Assembly (NCBI GenBank): GCA_008501565.1
Contig: QQUL01000357.1
Location: forward strand, 1-18,609
DNA: 18,609 nucleotides
Direction: 5' to 3'
Origin: Armatimonadota bacterium
Lineage (GTDB): Bacteria; Actinomycetota; Acidimicrobiia; Spongiisociales; UBA5794
In this document: piece after piece, positions 15,643-18,609 of the stretch
Numbering within the stretch: the stretch's first letter is position 1
Layout: each line of letters begins with the position of its first letter
Position numbers and translations under genes: made by a program
Notes under the pieces: model-generated
Database searches by the model: none
What the model saw: only the letters and a program-made list of their open reading frames with translations
What the model was told of the DNA's origin: nothing

Positions 15643-15924
15643 CGCGTACTTGCCTTTGGCAAGTACGTTGCAGTTTCGCGAGCGAAACTGCTGCGTGGTG
15701 TCTACGCGTCCTTCACCTTTGGCAAGTCCGTTGCAGTTTCGCGAGCGAAACTGCTGCGTGGTGTCTACGCGTCCTTCACCGTTGGCAAGTCCGTTGCGGT
15801 TTCGCTAGCGAAGCTGGTGCGTGGTGTCTACGCGTCCTTCACCTTTGGCAAGTACGTTGCGTTTTCGCGAGCGAAACTGCTGCGTGGTGTCTACGCGTCC
15901 TTCACCTTTGGCACGTACGCAGCG
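15641..15924. repeat. Tandem array of about 63-bp hairpin-bearing units beside tRNA-Glu
   Basis: Units begin with TACGCGT at 15641 (62 bp), 15703, 15766 and 15829 (63 bp each), and a fifth partial unit starts at 15892 and fades at about 15924. Each full unit contains an inverted repeat with arms GCAGTTTCG and CGAAACTGC around a 4-base loop (15670-15691, 15733-15754, 15796-15817 and 15859-15880), imperfect in units 3 and 4. No gene is supported between 15643 and 15959. Three plus-strand frames stay open only because the unit lacks stops in those frames and is a multiple of three. No integrase or other mobile gene is nearby. Function unknown. Confidence 0.9.
15645..15667 (+). terminator. Strong hairpin just after tRNA-Glu
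   Basis: CGTACTTGCC and GGCAAGTACG are perfect 10-base complements around a TTT loop, 2 bases after the tRNA 3' end. It lies in the first repeat unit, and only that unit carries the variant completing this stem. There is no long T-tract. It may terminate the tRNA transcript or guide 3' processing. Confidence 0.5.
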
Positions 15925-15947
15925 AGTGTTGTCGCGTGCCTGTCCGG

Positions 15948-15953
15948 TACAGT
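15948..15953 (+). promoter_or_regulatory. Putative -10 box of the uncharacterised gene
   Basis: TACAGT is followed by 6 bases (tttccg) and GTG 15960, again a leaderless geometry. It supports 15960 over the earlier in-frame GTG at 15936, which lies upstream of this box and has no Shine-Dalgarno. Confidence 0.35.
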
Positions 15954-15959
15954 TTTCCG

Positions 15960-16574
15960 GTGGCTGCGCAGTTCCCATCCGCCTTCGAACCTTCACGGAT
16001 CGGCGTGTATCTGTATTGGATTCCGCTGGGAGCGGGAGGCGTCGGGTTTGTCCGCCTGAACGGACGGGTGTACGAAGCCATGGCTGCCCGCATCAAGCAT
16101 CGAACACCACTCGCCCTCTATCACACTGCCCTTGAAGTGTATGCGCCAGAGGGGCGCTTCACCATCGAGAACGCCTGGCCAAGCCCCGACGCAGACACGG
16201 CATCGCGGGGTGTGGCGTTCGAAGGACCGGTATTCCATCGCCGTCTCGCTCGATTCCGACCCTTCCGATACGAGGTCCGATGTTGGCAGGACGGCGTTGT
16301 CCCCGATGCCTCGCATGCCGTCGCCGGGCCCCGGCGTCTGAGTGGGGATGCACGCCAGGCACAGCTTCTTCTCTCGCTTGTACCGTCAGTGCCAACCCTC
16401 GTCTGGGGGAGGGATGAGCTGGATGTCGGCGAAATGTGGAATTCGAACTCTGTCATCTCCTGGCTGCTGGTCAGTAGCGGTTTCGCCATCGAACCGATTC
16501 GTCCACCGGCGGGCGGACGAGCGCCGGGTTGGAAGGCGGGCGTTGTCGCTGCCACGAAAGCCGGGCGGCTGTAG
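15960..16574 (+). CDS. Uncharacterised protein, possibly distantly papain/NlpC-like
   Basis: I cannot name this 204-residue protein, but it reads as a real conserved gene: balanced composition, proper codon use and structured blocks. It opens 'RIGVYLYWIPLGAGG', then 'LYHTALEVYAPEGRFTIENA' (His55, Glu70), 'RGVAFEGPVFHRRLARFRPF', 'YEVRCWQDGVVPDA', 'VWGRDELDVGEMWNSNSVIS' (Asn161 to Ser164) and ends 'PPAGGRAPGWKAG'. No signal peptide or membrane segment is obvious. A His in an 'H..LEV' strand followed late by an 'N-x-N' helix start recalls permuted NlpC/LRAT-like folds, but Ser stands where Cys would be, so this is speculation. Alternative GTG starts are 15936 and 16005. It stands between the repeat array and the antiporter gene. 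Confidence 0.75.
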   Translation: MAAQFPSAFEPSRIGVYLYWIPLGAGGVGFVRLNGRVYEAMAARIKHRTPLALYHTALEVYAPEGRFTIENAWPSPDADTASRGVAFEGPVFHRRLARFRPFRYEVRCWQDGVVPDASHAVAGPRRLSGDARQAQLLLSLVPSVPTLVWGRDELDVGEMWNSNSVISWLLVSSGFAIEPIRPPAGGRAPGWKAGVVAATKAGRL

Positions 16575-16657
16575 CGGGATCATCTCATCGCTGCTGCCGT
16601 GCATTGCATTGAAATGCCATCGCGTGTGACCCAAGTAGGGTGGGGCCTTCTGATGAT

Positions 16658-16662
16658 GGAGG
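16658..16662 (+). promoter_or_regulatory. Ribosome binding site of the antiporter gene
   Basis: GGAGG lies 9 bases before GTG 16672 and decides this start. TAGGGT at 16636-16641 is a possible -10 box for the same gene, with no clear -35. Confidence 0.5.
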
Positions 16663-16671
16663 CGTTGATTC

Positions 16672-17961
16672 GTGGGTGCGGCGATATTGGTCGGAGTCAT
16701 CCTTGCGTACGCCCTGTTCTCCAAGTTCCTGGCGAAGACACCGATCACCGGTCCCATCATTTTCGTGCTCTTCGGTGTGCTTGCGGGCCCTGAAGCCCTT
16801 GATTTCATCACGATCGACCTCACAAGCGACGTCATCCAGGTCATTCTCGAAGCCACGCTTGTCATCATCTTGTTCACCGATGCTGCCGTGATAGACGTAG
16901 CCGCAGCGAGAAGACAGCTGACGATTCCCAGTCGGCTACTCACAATCGGGATGATCGGAACGATCGCCGCCGGGATTGCCCTTGCCGCCGCGATGTTCGG
17001 AGAACTCGGTTTTTGGGGAGCAGCGGTCGTCGCCGTCACCCTCACACCGACGGATGCTGCCCTCGGACAGGCAGTGGTCACGAACGACATGGTCCCGAGT
17101 CCGGTTCGGCAGGGACTTTCCGTCGAGAGCGGCCTCAACGATGGGATCGCCGTTCCGTTTCTTGCGATTGCCATCGCCGGGGCATCCGGGGAGATGACAT
17201 CGGGGACGGGTTTCCTCCAGCTGTTCCTCGAGGAGATCGGGATCGCCATCGTTGTCGGCCTCACCGTTGGCTATGTCGGAGGGAAGCTGATAGCGCTGTG
17301 TTCCGAACGCGGGTGGATGTCACGCGAATGGAGACAGACGTCCGTACCGATTGTTGCACTGTTGTGCTACCTCGTTGCAACGCCGCTGAATGGATCAGGA
17401 TTCATCGCCGCATTCGTCGCGGGCCTCGCCTTCGGCAGACTGGTTCGCGACCCCTACCCGGACATCTGCACGCTGTCGGAGTCGACCTCGTACCTCATGA
17501 CGATGCTGTCCTTCTTCCTCTTCGGGGCGCTCATCCTCGGGCCCCGGATCACGAATATCACATGGGAGGTCATGCTGTATGCGATCGCAAGCCTCACCAT
17601 CGTTCGCATGATCCCGGTGGGCATCGCAATGATCGGATCGAGATTCACATTTCGCACCGTCCTCTTTCTCGGATGGTTCGGACCGCGAGGTATCGCGTCG
17701 CTTGTCTTCGCAGGGACGGTTGTCGCCGAATACGATCCAGTATCGACCGAGATCACCCTCACGATCGTCTCAGCGACCGTGGCACTCAGTGTGCTCCTTC
17801 ATGGGCTGAGTGCCTGGCCGCTTTCGAACATGTATGGCAGTTGGGCCGCAGCGATGGATGCGGAGTCCGACAGGGGTGAGATGCGGGAAGTCGAGGAGAT
17901 CAGGGTACGAAACCGCGTCACCTCGGTTCCGGCAGGAATGCGGAGGACACAACGGGACTAG
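16672..17961 (+). CDS. CPA1-family Na+(K+)/H+ antiporter
   Basis: An integral membrane cation/proton exchanger of 429 residues with about 12 hydrophobic segments. The ion-binding core is visible: 'AVTLTPTDAALGQAV' (Thr127-Asp128) and 'SVESGLNDGIAVP' (Glu152, Asn156-Asp157). The Asn-Asp pair is that of electroneutral NhaP/NHE-type (CPA1) exchangers rather than the Asp-Asp of electrogenic CPA2 proteins. The conserved Arg lies in 'LGWFGPRGIASLVFA'. A short charged tail of about 40 residues ('DAESDRGEMREVEEIRVRN') follows the last membrane segment and could be regulatory. GTG 16672 is supported by the GGAGG site. The ion (Na+ or K+) cannot be read from sequence. Its stop shares a CTAG with that of the convergent oxidoreductase. 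Confidence 0.92.
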   Translation: MGAAILVGVILAYALFSKFLAKTPITGPIIFVLFGVLAGPEALDFITIDLTSDVIQVILEATLVIILFTDAAVIDVAAARRQLTIPSRLLTIGMIGTIAAGIALAAAMFGELGFWGAAVVAVTLTPTDAALGQAVVTNDMVPSPVRQGLSVESGLNDGIAVPFLAIAIAGASGEMTSGTGFLQLFLEEIGIAIVVGLTVGYVGGKLIALCSERGWMSREWRQTSVPIVALLCYLVATPLNGSGFIAAFVAGLAFGRLVRDPYPDICTLSESTSYLMTMLSFFLFGALILGPRITNITWEVMLYAIASLTIVRMIPVGIAMIGSRFTFRTVLFLGWFGPRGIASLVFAGTVVAEYDPVSTEITLTIVSATVALSVLLHGLSAWPLSNMYGSWAAAMDAESDRGEMREVEEIRVRNRVTSVPAGMRRTQRD

Positions 17962-18609
17962 TCGGATCGAAGATCCGTGATCTGCGTAAGCGGTTCGTAC
18001 GTCGCACCCTGGTGGGGCCGATCATCGGGCTGTCCTGCCACTGGCCATCCGCTCATCGCACGTTCCGACATTGCGGTGATCGTCAACGAGGGGTTCACAC
18101 CAAGGTTTGCTCCGATGGCCGCACCGTCCACGACATGGAGGGTTGGGTGTCCATACACGCGGTGGTAGGGATCGACCACGCCCGTGTGAGGGCTCGACCC
18201 GATGGGTGCACCACCGATGAGATGGGCTGTCGTCGGCGTATCGAAAAGCACTTCATGGATGGCGCTCATCGGGTTTCCACCGATGATCTCAGCAGCGGTT
18301 CGGGCCGCATCGTTCGCCTCCTGGATGTACGTCGGATTCGGTTCGCCGTGGCCCTGCTCGCTCGTGAGCTTGGTGCGAAACCATCCCCGCTTCCGGGTCA
18401 GCCGCAGGCTGTTGTCCTTGCTCTGCATCACGAGAAGGATGATCGCCCGTTCGGACCACTTCCACACGGACAGGGACCGAAGAAACTCCATCGGATTCCG
18501 CACGATCCGTTTCGCAAAGCGCAGCGGACGTGCAAGTCCCGGTCCGCCGTCGACAAGCATCGTCGCCAACAAGCCGAGTACGTTCGACCCCTTGCCGTAC
18601 CGGACCGGT
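17958..18609 (-). CDS. GMC/cholesterol-oxidase-like FAD oxidoreductase, C-terminal part (5' end outside window)
   Basis: The 216 residues read from 18608 to the stop at 17958 open with 'YGKGSNVLGLLATMLVDGG', continue with 'TAHLIGGAPIGSSP' and 'GVVDPYHRVYGHPTLHVVDG', and close with 'GANLGVNPSLTITAMSERAM'. These are signatures of the C-terminal region of GMC-type flavoenzymes, especially the FAD-dependent cholesterol-oxidase-like branch, including the FAD-contacting 'VVDGAAIGANLGVNPS'. The N-terminal Rossmann (FAD-binding) region is beyond the window, so completeness and start cannot be judged. Substrate is probably an alcohol or sterol-like compound, but this is not shown. It is convergent with the antiporter gene. 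Confidence 0.88.
   Translation of the reverse strand, partial: PVRYGKGSNVLGLLATMLVDGGPGLARPLRFAKRIVRNPMEFLRSLSVWKWSERAIILLVMQSKDNSLRLTRKRGWFRTKLTSEQGHGEPNPTYIQEANDAARTAAEIIGGNPMSAIHEVLFDTPTTAHLIGGAPIGSSPHTGVVDPYHRVYGHPTLHVVDGAAIGANLGVNPSLTITAMSERAMSGWPVAGQPDDRPHQGATYEPLTQITDLRSD

Noticed and set aside
15641..15924. CRISPR array
   Set aside because: Units are contiguous 63-bp direct repeats without unique spacers, and no cas gene is nearby.
15570..15924. Integrative element attachment site with an integrated element
   Set aside because: The array touches tRNA-Glu, but there is no integrase, no second copy of the tRNA 3' end, and the flanking genes look chromosomal.
15641..16135. Long open frames through the tandem repeats, encoding peptide repeats such as 'VYASFTFGK' or 'STRPSPLAS'
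   Set aside because: All three plus-strand frames are open because the 63-bp unit has no stop in them and is a multiple of three. There is no Shine-Dalgarno or preferred frame, and the first unit is 62 bp, which breaks the frame.
16386..17264. Minus-strand open frame (292 codons) opposite the antiporter and uncharacterised gene
   Set aside because: It overlaps two better-supported genes and has low-complexity Ser/Ala/Thr/Met/Ile composition typical of an antisense shadow.

Overview
This is a high-GC chromosomal window (about 60% or a little more by eye) that looks like a member of the Actinobacteriota, possibly an Acidimicrobiia-like lineage. The support is a Gram-positive/actinobacterial-type DapE, the GatCAB amidotransferase, the gene order ilvE / FAH-family / gltX / tRNA-Gln / tRNA-Glu (from memory, FAH-gltX-tRNA order resembles mycobacterial genomes), many 4-base ATGA/GTGA gene overlaps, and several TANNNT -10 boxes placed 6-7 bases before a start codon, as in actinobacterial leaderless transcripts. 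The lineage call is inference.

Layout. (1) 1-2142, plus strand: a lysine/diaminopimelate run of dapC (3' end only), dapD and dapE. (2) 2132-2776, minus: a YczE/YitT-like membrane protein, convergent with dapE and divergent from gatC. (3) 2847-7691, plus: gatC-gatA-gatB-serA, tightly packed. (4) 7727-9793, minus: an operon transcribed pgpA, ABC ATPase, ABC-2 permease. The permease is split into two overlapping frames and is probably frameshifted. (5) 9884-11791, plus: an S9-family prolyl-oligopeptidase-like peptidase, followed by a hairpin. (6) 11884-15409, plus: ilvE, an FAH-family hydrolase/isomerase, gltX and a VOC/glyoxalase-like protein. (7) 15474-15642: tRNA-Gln(CUG) behind its own promoter, and tRNA-Glu(CUC). 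(8) 15641-15924: four tandem units of about 63 bp plus a fifth partial unit. Each full unit holds an inverted repeat, and the array starts on the last bases of tRNA-Glu. (9) 15960-16574: an uncharacterised protein. (10) 16672-17961: a CPA1-type Na+/H+ antiporter. (11) 17958-18608, minus: the C-terminal part of a GMC/cholesterol-oxidase-like flavoenzyme that runs off the window.

How the genes fit together. Most of the window is housekeeping: the end of the succinylase branch of DAP/lysine synthesis, serine synthesis, branched-chain amino acid transamination, phosphatidylglycerol synthesis, and aminoacyl-tRNA synthesis. The window holds most parts of the indirect Gln-tRNA(Gln) route: GluRS, GatCAB, tRNA-Gln and tRNA-Glu. 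No defence system, integrase, transposase or CRISPR array is visible. The least explained parts are the hairpin-bearing tandem array abutting tRNA-Glu, the uncharacterised protein beside it, and the split ABC permease.
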